Notes under the pieces: generated by a model | Databases searched by the model: none | The model's input: the letters and a program-made list of their open reading frames with translations, nothing else | What the model was told of the DNA's origin: nothing | Program-made: the position numbers and the translations under genes | Assembly: GCA_025453715.1 (NCBI GenBank) | Contig: JALOPT010000032.1 | Location: forward strand, 1-12,314 | DNA length: 12,314 bases | DNA from: Methanoregulaceae archaeon | GTDB lineage: Archaea > Halobacteriota > Methanomicrobia > Methanomicrobiales > Methanospirillaceae | Reading direction: 5' to 3' | Shown here: positions 1 to 6,425 of the stretch, piece after piece | Layout of the letters: each line of letters opens with the position of its first letter | Numbering within the stretch: position 1 is the first letter of the stretch

Positions 1-1062
1 GGAAAAATTGTCGCCGTTGTTGACAAGCTGTCTTTTGACCGTTATTTACGGCATGCCGGTGCAGAATATGTCCTTTCACCGAAGCATATAACCGGCCGAA
101 TCCTTGCAAGGCATGCAGAGCTCACCGCCCACCATCCTGGTGCCCTTGACACCTCGGGTATCGACCACGCAATTATTGACAGCCCCGGCAGTTATGACAG
201 CATTTTAAAAGTGGTCCACATCCCGGTAATGCCCGGGTCGAAATCTGCCGGGAAGACCTTAAAAGAAATAGGGTTATACGAAAAATACGGGTTTTATACC
301 CTGTTCACGGCACGCAGCGGGAAATTTGTCTTTCACCCGGGAGAGAATGAAGTAATTGACCTTTCAAGCGGGGTATTCCTGCTCGGAAGGGCAGACAGGG
401 TTGAGGAACTCGTTAAGAACGAATTTATTTCAGGGTTGTATGGGGATAATTTTGCAGTAATTGCAGGGTTTGGGGACGTAGGGCGGTCCGCGTACCACGA
501 TTTGACTGCCCTTGGTATTTCCTGTATTGTCATTGACCAGCAACCACAGGGAGTCCTTGGCGTTGAGGGAAATGCCGAGGATGAGGAGGTACTCCGTGAT
601 GCCCGGGTTACCGAGGCCAGGTATTGCATTGTCGCGCTCAATGATGATGATGTAAATATCTTTACGACGTTAATGGCACGCGATATGAACCCTGCCCTCC
701 GTATCCTGGTGCGTGCGAATGACCCGGCATCGGTTGACAAGCTCTACCGGGCAGGTGCCGATTACGTTGCCCTCCTGCCTACCATTGGAGGGCAGGTAAT
801 CGCCCGCGTTGTATTGTCCGATAGCGTTCACGTGATTCTGGACCTGCCAAACGGGCACAAGGTAATCCGTAAACACATGATGAAGAACACCGGAATGACA
901 ATCGGCTGGGTTGAACATAAAAGTGGTTCGCGCATTATCGGGCTTGAAGGAAAAACCAGGGCAATCGTTAAACCTGCGCCCGGAGAATTAGTCCTCGAGG
1001 GAGATGCACTTATTGCCACCGGAGACCTTAACCAGTTGAAAAAATTTATCCGCCTCTGTTAG
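1..1062 (+). CDS. Tandem RCK (TrkA-N/TrkA-C) domain protein, 5' end outside window
   Basis: The frame is open from base 1 with no stop, so the gene enters from the left and only its last 353 codons are visible; the first ATG (211) lies inside the fold and is not the true start. Visible order: the end of a first RCK-N domain (residues 1-45), a linker, an RCK-C-like stretch (about 70-140), a complete second RCK-N Rossmann domain (about 151-265) with the dinucleotide motif GFGDVG at 156-161, and a second RCK-C domain (about 275-353). RCK domains bind NAD(H), nucleotides or ions and gate K+ channels or Trk/Ktr transporters at the cytoplasmic membrane face. The tandem arrangement fits either a soluble TrkA or the cytoplasmic part of a channel whose membrane domain lies upstream; the window cannot decide. 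nadE follows after 15 bp on the same strand and may be cotranscribed. Confidence 0.88.
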   Translation, partial: GKIVAVVDKLSFDRYLRHAGAEYVLSPKHITGRILARHAELTAHHPGALDTSGIDHAIIDSPGSYDSILKVVHIPVMPGSKSAGKTLKEIGLYEKYGFYTLFTARSGKFVFHPGENEVIDLSSGVFLLGRADRVEELVKNEFISGLYGDNFAVIAGFGDVGRSAYHDLTALGISCIVIDQQPQGVLGVEGNAEDEEVLRDARVTEARYCIVALNDDDVNIFTTLMARDMNPALRILVRANDPASVDKLYRAGADYVALLPTIGGQVIARVVLSDSVHVILDLPNGHKVIRKHMMKNTGMTIGWVEHKSGSRIIGLEGKTRAIVKPAPGELVLEGDALIATGDLNQLKKFIRLC

Positions 1063-1066
1063 ATAT

Positions 1067-1071
1067 GTGAT
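1067..1071 (+). promoter_or_regulatory. Ribosome binding site of nadE
   Basis: GTGAT, complementary to the AUCAC of the archaeal 16S rRNA 3' end, lies 6 nt before ATG 1078. It starts 4 nt after the upstream stop codon. It supports ATG 1078 over the internal ATG at 1120. Confidence 0.5.
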
Positions 1072-1077
1072 GTCTGC

Positions 1078-1815
1078 ATGACTGTTGACTGCGGGTGTGC
1101 CCTGGGCCGTATTGAACAGATGATCAGGTTTACCGTCTGGAACAGCGGAGCGGCCGGTGTGGTCATCGGGGTCAGCGGAGGGGTGGACTCCGCGGTTGCA
1201 GCCGCAATGTGCTGTAAAGCTTTGAGCGGGGAGAACGTGCTTGGTCTCACGCTGCCAAGCGCGATAACGAGTGATGCGGATATCAGGGACGCGGCGGATG
1301 TGTGCCGTGAACTCGGGATGAGGCACGAAATTATATCAATTGAACCCTTCCTTGACACATACCGGAAATTGCCGGGCTTTACCGGGACTTCGTATATCCT
1401 TGGAAATCTTATGGCACGCACCCGGATGGCAATACTCTATTATTACGCGAACCGGGACAACCGGCTTGTCTGTGGCACATCCAACCGCACCGAGTATATG
1501 CTTGGTTATACGACGAAATTCGGGGATAATGCCGCAGATTTCCAGCCTATCCTTCACCTTTATAAAGGCGGGGTCTATGAAGCGGCCAGGGAAATCGGGG
1601 TCCCGGATACTATTATAAAGAAGGCCCCCTCCGCCGGACTCTGGCATGGCCAGAAAGATGAGGATGAGATCGGCCTGACATATGCTGAAATCGACGGGGC
1701 ACTGGTCGCACTCGAGGCAAACGACTGGCAGGCAACAACCCCTGTCCAGGAAAAGGTATTAACAATGGTTAAAAAAAGCGGGCATAAAAGAATGACCCCG
1801 AGCCTCCTGTATTAA
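1078..1815 (+). CDS. nadE: NH3-dependent NAD+ synthetase
   Basis: Catalyses the last step of NAD biosynthesis: deamido-NAD (nicotinate adenine dinucleotide) plus ATP and ammonia gives NAD+, AMP and PPi, in the cytoplasm. The 245-residue protein has the N-type ATP pyrophosphatase P-loop SGGVDSAV at 33-40, the substrate-binding block GTSNRTEYMLGY at 133-144 followed by TKFGDNAAD, and the ATP/Mg loop APSAGLWHGQKDEDEIG at 183-199. These are hallmarks of the family, and the length matches ammonia-using NadE. No glutaminase domain is attached, so free ammonia is the expected nitrogen donor. The start at 1078 is backed by a GTGAT site. The gene lies 15 bp behind the RCK gene. Its TAA overlaps the stop of the convergent pgiA gene, so there is no room for a separate terminator between them. 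Confidence 0.95.
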   Translation: MTVDCGCALGRIEQMIRFTVWNSGAAGVVIGVSGGVDSAVAAAMCCKALSGENVLGLTLPSAITSDADIRDAADVCRELGMRHEIISIEPFLDTYRKLPGFTGTSYILGNLMARTRMAILYYYANRDNRLVCGTSNRTEYMLGYTTKFGDNAADFQPILHLYKGGVYEAAREIGVPDTIIKKAPSAGLWHGQKDEDEIGLTYAEIDGALVALEANDWQATTPVQEKVLTMVKKSGHKRMTPSLLY

Positions 1816-2513
1816 CCCTGCAAAACTGAATCGAAATTGAATCGTTCAGGAAAATTCAGGAACGAGAGGGTTGGCTCATCTCCAATAATACGATATAATG
1901 CCCGGCTTTTTATCCCGGAAAAACCCGAAACATCACAGTTCCGGATATGCCGTAACCGTGGGTGTGCCGGATACCTCGGATTTTTCACATACCCCTCCTT
2001 CTCCATCCGGTAATATACCCCACCCTGGAAGTCTTCATAGTCCGTATAAATACTCGAGAATGCTGTTGAAACGATATTGGCCATTACAAGGGTCGTATTC
2101 CCCGGGTTGATCGTAATGTGGCCATACCCCGGGGGGATCAGGATAATATCCCCCTTTCCGGCGGAAACAACAACGGTATCTGAAAGTGATTTATCCTGGA
2201 GAAGGTACTCCGCTGACCCTTCAATAATTTCATAGATTTCCGGGTAACCGGTACCCTGCGGGTTATCGGGGTGATAATGCCCTTTTGTTTTTACATATTC
2301 CCCGCACAGGACCATGGGGGGGATTACCGTTATATCATACCGGAGCCTGGCATCGTTGAGCCAGCGCCGGTCTTCTTCCGTGCGGGCCAGGTCACGGTAC
2401 ATAAAATAGACCGGGCCGCTAAAGGTGCAGCTCCTGTCAGACAGCACCTGTTTAAGGTCTTCCGCCAACCGTACCTGCGGTTCCGGAAGGGGACCGTCCC
2501 ACGTAAACATCAC
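1812..2513 (-). CDS. pgiA: Cupin-type glucose-6-phosphate isomerase (archaeal PGI)
   Basis: Interconverts glucose 6-phosphate and fructose 6-phosphate, serving gluconeogenesis and glycogen turnover in methanogens. It belongs to the metal-dependent cupin PGI family of Euryarchaeota, unrelated to the usual PGI. The first motif runs T62-x3-P66-x4-G71-E72-x3-KTKGHYHP with metal ligands H79 and H81, then E92 in YPEIYEIIEG. The second motif, PPGYGHITIN (127-136), supplies H132. The spacing of 10 residues between H81 and E92 is within the family's known variation. Cupin PGIs are around 190-230 residues, so 233 is at the upper end, with a tail of about 90 residues after the cupin core. Start is GTG 2513 or ATG 2510: the upstream gene's TGA overlaps both, so translation is probably coupled to it. 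The 3' end overlaps nadE's stop tail to tail. Confidence 0.92.
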   Translation of the reverse strand: MMFTWDGPLPEPQVRLAEDLKQVLSDRSCTFSGPVYFMYRDLARTEEDRRWLNDARLRYDITVIPPMVLCGEYVKTKGHYHPDNPQGTGYPEIYEIIEGSAEYLLQDKSLSDTVVVSAGKGDIILIPPGYGHITINPGNTTLVMANIVSTAFSSIYTDYEDFQGGVYYRMEKEGYVKNPRYPAHPRLRHIRNCDVSGFSGIKSRALYRIIGDEPTLSFLNFPERFNFDSVLQG

Positions 2514-3793
2514 TTTTTCTTTCGCATTACAAGCAGATAATACCCTGCCGCTACGACAATAACGATCCCGGCGAATATGAATACCAGGCTTCCCATTATT
2601 GCGTCCATTGTTGTCGGCTGGACAACAGTGACAGGTACTTTCACGGTATCTGATATCTGGCTGTTATCAAGCGAATCGCGGTACCGTACCTCGGAATCGA
2701 GGGCATAGTCTTTTGCAACCGCGTCAGAGCCTGCCCCTACCTCGTACCGTGCAATAGCGGTTTGTCCCGGGGCAATATCCCCAAGGTACGCTGAATCGTC
2801 GTTACTGGTAAAGGGGTCAACCACACTAATCCGTGCCTGGGCGTTATAGGCAACGACGTTACCCGAATTACGGTAAGTGACGGTAATAACCTTCTTCTTC
2901 CCCGCACTTATAGCCGATTCTGCCGCTACGACGTCAAAACCGATTTTTCCACTTACCGGGATACCGACCGTGACAGGGGCGGATGTAACCGTGTCGCCTT
3001 CATGATTTTTATAGACAGTAATAACATCCAACGGGTATTCCTGTGCTTCAGCGTCACGGGACACTGACACTTTAAACCTGCAGACCGTTGAATTGCCGGA
3101 CGGGAATTCACCGATAAACGCATTGCTGTCCGTCGGGGTTACCGGGCTGTTGCCGTTTCGGAGAATTTTAATAGTCGCAGCATGGGCATCCTCTCCACCG
3201 CTGTTTGTAACGTTAAGATCGAGATATCCTTCAGTACCGACATTCAACCCGCCATTCATGACCGGGGATACCTCAAGGAATACGTTTGGTTCGATGGTTA
3301 CCGGGAGGGTTACGACCACCGTTTTAGTTTTATATGTGTATTCAATCAGGTCTCCTGCACTCTGCTCGGCACCGGCAAGGTACTGGTAACTGATTGCAAG
3401 GGGAAGTAAATATTCGCCCGCTGCTGCCAGTCTGGGGATTTTAACAGGATATGTCACCAGGACACTTTTTCCACCGGGAATATCTCCCATGACCTGGGAG
3501 TCTGATTTTACGATTACCGGGGAGTCCCCGGGTGCAATCGAGGCCGTTACAAACTTCGCGGTATTTGGAAGGTCGTCCCGCTCAATATACCCTGCCTGTA
3601 CAAATTTGAGGTAATTCAGTCCCCGGTTTTCAATTTTCACCGGGAGCAGGATATCCTTCCCGGGTGAAAACTGGTTGGTCCCGGCAATGGTGGCGGTGAG
3701 CGTCGGACCGTCAGAGATGTACAATGTCCCGGCCATTGCCGGTGCCATAAAAAAAACCATTATTATTGCTATCAGAAAATACCGTATTTCCAT
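2510..3793 (-). CDS. COG1361-like secreted, C-terminally membrane-anchored Ig-fold repeat protein
   Basis: The 427-residue protein has a signal peptide (1-21, basic start, hydrophobic core, AMA/G cleavage-like site), three similar beta-rich segments (about 30-140, 168-270 and 283-392) with phrases such as 'ITVTYRNSGN' and 'IAPGQTAIARYEV', and a transmembrane helix (401-422) ending in MRKKK. This is the layout of archaeal COG1361/CARDB-like proteins: outside the cell, anchored by the C-terminal helix, lysines inside. A role in adhesion, envelope structure or as partner of an exporter is possible; no transporter gene is adjacent. There are almost no cysteines (one, C238). It is the first gene of a minus-strand pair with pgiA, which it overlaps. 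It diverges from the TrmB-family gene. Start at ATG 3793 is backed by a GTGATC site 4 nt upstream and by the fit of the signal peptide. Confidence 0.82.
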   Translation of the reverse strand: MEIRYFLIAIIMVFFMAPAMAGTLYISDGPTLTATIAGTNQFSPGKDILLPVKIENRGLNYLKFVQAGYIERDDLPNTAKFVTASIAPGDSPVIVKSDSQVMGDIPGGKSVLVTYPVKIPRLAAAGEYLLPLAISYQYLAGAEQSAGDLIEYTYKTKTVVVTLPVTIEPNVFLEVSPVMNGGLNVGTEGYLDLNVTNSGGEDAHAATIKILRNGNSPVTPTDSNAFIGEFPSGNSTVCRFKVSVSRDAEAQEYPLDVITVYKNHEGDTVTSAPVTVGIPVSGKIGFDVVAAESAISAGKKKVITVTYRNSGNVVAYNAQARISVVDPFTSNDDSAYLGDIAPGQTAIARYEVGAGSDAVAKDYALDSEVRYRDSLDNSQISDTVKVPVTVVQPTTMDAIMGSLVFIFAGIVIVVAAGYYLLVMRKKK

Positions 3794-3797
3794 TCGA

Positions 3798-3803
3798 GAT
3801 CAC
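3798..3803 (-). promoter_or_regulatory. Ribosome binding site of the COG1361-like gene
   Basis: On the minus strand GTGATC precedes ATG 3793 with a 4-nt spacer and matches the anti-Shine-Dalgarno end of archaeal 16S rRNA. It indicates a leadered transcript for this gene, in contrast to the opposite TrmB-family gene, where no such site precedes the ATG. Confidence 0.5.
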
Positions 3804-3804
3804 T

Positions 3805-3826
3805 TGTTGTTATTGTTATAACAACA
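3805..3826. promoter_or_regulatory. Candidate operator: nested palindrome between the TrmB-family gene and the COG1361-like gene
   Basis: Two overlapping symmetries are visible. TGTTGTTA (3805-3812) and TAACAACA (3819-3826) form a perfect 8-bp inverted repeat with a 6-bp spacer, and TTGTTATAACAA (3813-3824) is a perfect 12-bp palindrome. The element abuts the TATA box of the plus-strand gene on its upstream side (BRE position) and covers the expected transcription start of the minus-strand gene. TrmB-family proteins commonly bind such promoter palindromes, so autoregulation and control of the divergent pair is inferred. Confidence 0.5.
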
Positions 3827-3833
3827 TTTATAT
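3827..3833 (+). promoter_or_regulatory. TATA box of the TrmB-family gene (leaderless promoter)
   Basis: TTTATAT is centred 28 bp before the A of ATG 3858. Archaeal TATA boxes lie about 26-28 bp upstream of the transcription start, so the mRNA probably begins at or next to the start codon. This agrees with the absence of a ribosome binding site there. Confidence 0.55.
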
Positions 3834-3841
3834 CTCAACCG

Positions 3842-3849
3842 TATATATA
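3842..3849 (-). promoter_or_regulatory. Candidate TATA box of the COG1361-like gene
   Basis: TATATATA reads the same on both strands. For the minus strand it predicts a start near 3818, inside the palindrome, and a leader of about 25 nt that would contain the GTGATC site. It lies only 9-16 bp before ATG 3858, too close to serve the plus strand. Confidence 0.4.
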
Positions 3850-3857
3850 GGTATTCA

Positions 3858-4625
3858 ATGGCCGAATTACAGGATGAACTCTCAAATATTACCGAATCTC
3901 TGAAATCACTAGGGCTGACAAAGTATGAAGCACTTGTATATATCGCCCTCCTGAAAGTCGCAGGGGCAACCGCAACTGAGATCCATGAGATATCGGGGGT
4001 ACCACGCGCATCTGTATATCCCGTTCTCGACCGGCTCATCCAGAGGAACCTCGTTTCCGTCTCAAACACGTCACCGAAACGGTTCGATGCCATGCCCCCG
4101 GAGGAGGGGATCAGTAACCTGCTTACCAGTATTGAGGCAAATGCGGAAGAGGCCAAAAAAGTCCTGACAGACATATTCAGCCAGAGGGTAGGTGTTGAAC
4201 GGGGGACACAGGAGTTGATATGGAGTATTTACGGCATGGAAAACATTCATCTCAGGATTGCCGACCTAATCCATAATGCAAAACAGAATATCAGGATTTT
4301 CAGCAGCGTACACTTTTTCACCCCCGCAATGATCGATACACTTGTAACTGCAGGAGATCACGTTGAGATAGAGATCATTGTTGACCAGTGGCCTGGGACG
4401 CCCCCGCGTAACCTCCGCTTACTCATTAAAAAGCCCCCGATCGGGCATGAGATCGGTAATAAAAACGTTGCAGGGGGAGTATTTTTATTCGACTGTAACC
4501 GCGTCATGGTAATTATGGGGCCGCAGGACGAGGGACTCACCGGGCTTTATTCAGAGTCTGACGGTTTCGTACGGTTTTTCAGTTCATACTGGCGGTTTTT
4601 CAAGGACTGGGCGAGAAAAGAGTAA
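3858..4625 (+). CDS. TrmB-family transcriptional regulator
   Basis: A 255-residue protein with an N-terminal TrmB-type winged helix-turn-helix (about 18-75): LGLTKYEALVYIALL, then ATATEIHEISGVPRASVY containing the recognition helix, then the wing up to RFDAMPPEEG. A probable coiled-coil segment follows (about 85-110), then an alpha/beta effector domain (about 116-255; IWSIYGMENIHLRI, FSSVHFF, VEIEIIVDQW). TrmB proteins are repressors or activators, often of sugar metabolism in Euryarchaeota. This one is shorter than the 338-residue Thermococcus TrmB and I see no clear sugar-binding domain, so its ligand is unknown. The setting suggests the target: it diverges from the COG1361-like gene and pgiA across a gap with a palindrome. 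Its 3' end converges with the NrpR-domain gene, 30 bp apart. Start chosen from the leaderless promoter geometry and the fit of the HTH. Confidence 0.85.
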   Translation: MAELQDELSNITESLKSLGLTKYEALVYIALLKVAGATATEIHEISGVPRASVYPVLDRLIQRNLVSVSNTSPKRFDAMPPEEGISNLLTSIEANAEEAKKVLTDIFSQRVGVERGTQELIWSIYGMENIHLRIADLIHNAKQNIRIFSSVHFFTPAMIDTLVTAGDHVEIEIIVDQWPGTPPRNLRLLIKKPPIGHEIGNKNVAGGVFLFDCNRVMVIMGPQDEGLTGLYSESDGFVRFFSSYWRFFKDWARKE

Positions 4626-4637
4626 ATTCAGATGTCA

Positions 4638-4655
4638 GGAGAAAAGAAGAGGAAA
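4638..4655 (-). terminator. Pyrimidine-rich candidate terminator of the NrpR-domain gene
   Basis: Directly after the minus-strand stop, the minus strand reads only C and T for 18 bases (TTTCCTCTTCTTTTCTCC). Archaeal termination depends mainly on U-rich stretches, so this is a reasonable stop signal for that gene. The plus strand is purine-only there and gives no signal for the TrmB-family gene. Confidence 0.35.
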
Positions 4656-5420
4656 TCAGTATTCGTTGATATGGGTCATTTCACCGGCATCCATCAGACC
4701 TTTCATTGCCCTGATTACTTCCCAGCGCCCTTCTTCCCGTATTGCCGCCATCGGGTTTGTCCCACCCACGGCAACAATCCCGAGGTACTGGGGGTCCACC
4801 GTAACACCTAATGCGGGAGTATTCGGCATCCCGACCTCGAGGATCCCGGAGAGGTCACTACCTGTAAGGCTGTCCAGCACTTCCCCTACAAGTGATTCCG
4901 CCTCCATGTGACATTCCCGGATATTCGCGAGGAGGTTCCCGCTCCCCCTCCTCATGACTGCATTCACCGAAGTTAACTCCTGCGAGATAAGGACCTGGAG
5001 CGGATCAATGGTCGTGTGCTCGTACATGATCATATGGATGAACCGTTTCGGGACCCGGTGATCGATCTCGACGATACCCCCCCCGATCGGGTTCATCGGG
5101 ATCCCCCGCCTGAGTAACAGGCCGTCAAGGGTGGAACTGCAGACTGAAACCATGCCGATGCACCCTTCAGGTACCTGGTAATCTTCGATCTTTACCCCGG
5201 GCTGCAGGAACCGCACAAGCCCGCTTACGCTGATACCAGCCCTGTAGCAGTCTTTAAAAATTTTTATCGCAAATTCCAGGTCTTCGCTCCTGATCAGGGA
5301 AAGGTTATAGACAAGCGAACCGGTCCTCTCCTCCGGGTTGTAGGTGACCTGCAGGGCAAATTCTTCTATCCGGTGATTGATGAATTTCAGGAGACTTGTC
5401 ATTGTACAGTTTTCCATCAT
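4656..5420 (-). CDS. Stand-alone NrpR domain protein (NrpRII-like nitrogen regulator subunit)
   Basis: The 254-residue protein is essentially one NrpR regulatory domain (formerly DUF128). The characteristic block VSVCSSTLDGLLLRRGIP (91-108) is followed by PIGGGIVEID (111-120), RFIHMIMYEHTTIDPLQ (126-142), GSGNLLANIRE (159-169), and near the end LGIVAVGGTNPMAAIREEG (213-231). In methanogens NrpR represses nitrogen-assimilation genes and is released by 2-oxoglutarate. Full NrpR has an N-terminal winged HTH; here only about 33 residues (RIEEFALQVTYNPEERTG, like the usual linker) precede the domain, so it should not bind DNA alone. This matches Methanosarcina NrpRII, which works with an HTH-bearing NrpRI. 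A partner is not in the window; the adjacent TrmB-family protein is a speculative candidate. ATG 5420 and ATG 5417 are in tandem, and either could be the start. It diverges from the 318-residue gene. Confidence 0.85.
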   Translation of the reverse strand: MMENCTMTSLLKFINHRIEEFALQVTYNPEERTGSLVYNLSLIRSEDLEFAIKIFKDCYRAGISVSGLVRFLQPGVKIEDYQVPEGCIGMVSVCSSTLDGLLLRRGIPMNPIGGGIVEIDHRVPKRFIHMIMYEHTTIDPLQVLISQELTSVNAVMRRGSGNLLANIRECHMEAESLVGEVLDSLTGSDLSGILEVGMPNTPALGVTVDPQYLGIVAVGGTNPMAAIREEGRWEVIRAMKGLMDAGEMTHINEY

Positions 5421-5470
5421 GAAAGAGAAAAATTGTTCTATAAGACAGGGGAAATGTATTCATGATGGAA
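5412..5470. promoter_or_regulatory. 12-bp inverted repeat around the divergent promoter, covering both start codons
   Basis: TTCCATCATGAA (5412-5423) and TTCATGATGGAA (5459-5470) are perfect reverse complements 35 bp apart. Each arm holds the tandem ATG ATG of the gene it faces, so both genes begin ATG-ATG-GAA. A TATA-like element sits on the exact axis. It may be a two-site operator for a protein acting on both genes; part of the symmetry follows from the shared codons. Confidence 0.4.
5438..5444. promoter_or_regulatory. Shared TATA-like element for the NrpR-domain and 318-residue genes
   Basis: CTATAAG (CTTATAG on the other strand) is centred at 5441, 24 bp from the A of the second ATG of each divergent gene (5465 and 5417). 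This spacing is slightly short for a leaderless start but is the same in both directions. No other TATA-like sequence is visible in the 41-bp gap. Confidence 0.4.
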
Positions 5471-6418
5471 CACGAGACGCGGGAAAAGGCGAAAAGTGCC
5501 GTGAAGCTCATCCTTGAGGCGGCAGGATTCGAGGTTGAGGAAGTGGACGAACCCCTCGACCTCTCTGCTGTCAGGGACGGGGAATATGTTGCAGTGCTCT
5601 GTTCGGTAGACGCGGGCACCATTGCAGAGTTTGACAGGACAAACTACAACCTCGTCACCGGGGGAGAGCAGGTCCCCTGCAAAAAACTCCTGTTCACCCT
5701 TGATAATACCATTCAGACCGAACATTGCATCGTCTGGGGAGTCAGGGAATTTGTGCGCCTTTCCGGGGAAGCGACCCTTGCCAGGGTCCTCGACCGGGAG
5801 CTTTCACTCACGCTTATCCCGGGAGCAGTTGTCGAGGCCGCACCCGGCAACACACCGGAACCAGTCGGAGCTGAAAGTTCCGGCGTCAGTATCCCGCACC
5901 TGCCGGTAAAGGTCACAAAACAGAATGCAGAGCGGATTTCCGGGACGCAGGGGACGGCTACCCTGAAGTTCATGCCACACTGGGTTTACCACTACATGAG
6001 CAGCGGTGAACAGGTCTACCAGGACCACCGTATCCCGTTCGATTCCGAAGGCTGGGGTGCAATCAACGCAATCAACGGGTTAAAACTTGAGATCGATCCA
6101 AAAATGGTTGATAAGGGTGAGATCCCCGGTGATGCAGAGGTAGTCGGGCCAAAAATTTCAAAGGACGAGGCGAACTCAAGGGTATTTAATGAACTGGTAG
6201 AACAACTCACCCAGCATGTGAGGATCAAGCAGGTGAAGGGAGATACGATCTGGTACGAAGAAAAAGTCATGAAGCCGGAAAAAAAGAACATCAGTATCGA
6301 TATCGACCTTATCCATTTCCCGGTCTGGCAGGTCAGGGGTAAAAAAATTGTCGAGGTGAATGCATTCACCGGCGAGGTCCTTTCCCAGCCGATGGATGAA
6401 GGTTGTGAAATACTCTGA
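5462..6418 (+). CDS. Unrecognised 318-residue protein, first gene of operon with disulfide oxidoreductase
   Basis: I do not recognise this family. The N-terminal part (about 6-122) looks alpha/beta, with alternating helices and strands (AKSAVKLILEAAGFEVEEV, EYVAVLCSVD, KKLLFTLDN, HCIVWGVREFVRL). A Pro/Ala/Gly-rich linker follows (122-150). The C-terminal part (about 155-318) contains KFMPHWVYHYM (169-179), a basic beta segment, and an ending (285-309, HFPVWQVRGKKIVEVNAFTG and onwards) that resembles PepSY-type strands only loosely. There is no signal peptide or membrane helix, so it is probably cytoplasmic. Four cysteines (47, 73, 89, 315) do not form a metal-binding pattern. Its stop lies 7 bp before the oxidoreductase start, so the two are almost certainly cotranscribed. 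ATG 5462 and ATG 5465 are both possible. An AGGGG 10 nt upstream is a weak ribosome binding site. Confidence 0.8.
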   Translation: MMEHETREKAKSAVKLILEAAGFEVEEVDEPLDLSAVRDGEYVAVLCSVDAGTIAEFDRTNYNLVTGGEQVPCKKLLFTLDNTIQTEHCIVWGVREFVRLSGEATLARVLDRELSLTLIPGAVVEAAPGNTPEPVGAESSGVSIPHLPVKVTKQNAERISGTQGTATLKFMPHWVYHYMSSGEQVYQDHRIPFDSEGWGAINAINGLKLEIDPKMVDKGEIPGDAEVVGPKISKDEANSRVFNELVEQLTQHVRIKQVKGDTIWYEEKVMKPEKKNISIDIDLIHFPVWQVRGKKIVEVNAFTGEVLSQPMDEGCEIL

Positions 6419-6425
6419 ACATCCC

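Noticed and set aside
5421..5461. NrpR operator GGAA-N6-TTCC in front of the NrpR-domain gene
   Set aside because: The inverted repeat there has TTCC and GGAA in the opposite orientation and 51 bp apart; GGAAATGTATTCA is only an incomplete match with wrong spacing.
6360..6425. Longer start for the disulfide oxidoreductase
   Set aside because: It would overlap the previous gene by 59 bp and add 22 residues before the FAD-binding strand, which in this family normally sits at the very N-terminus.
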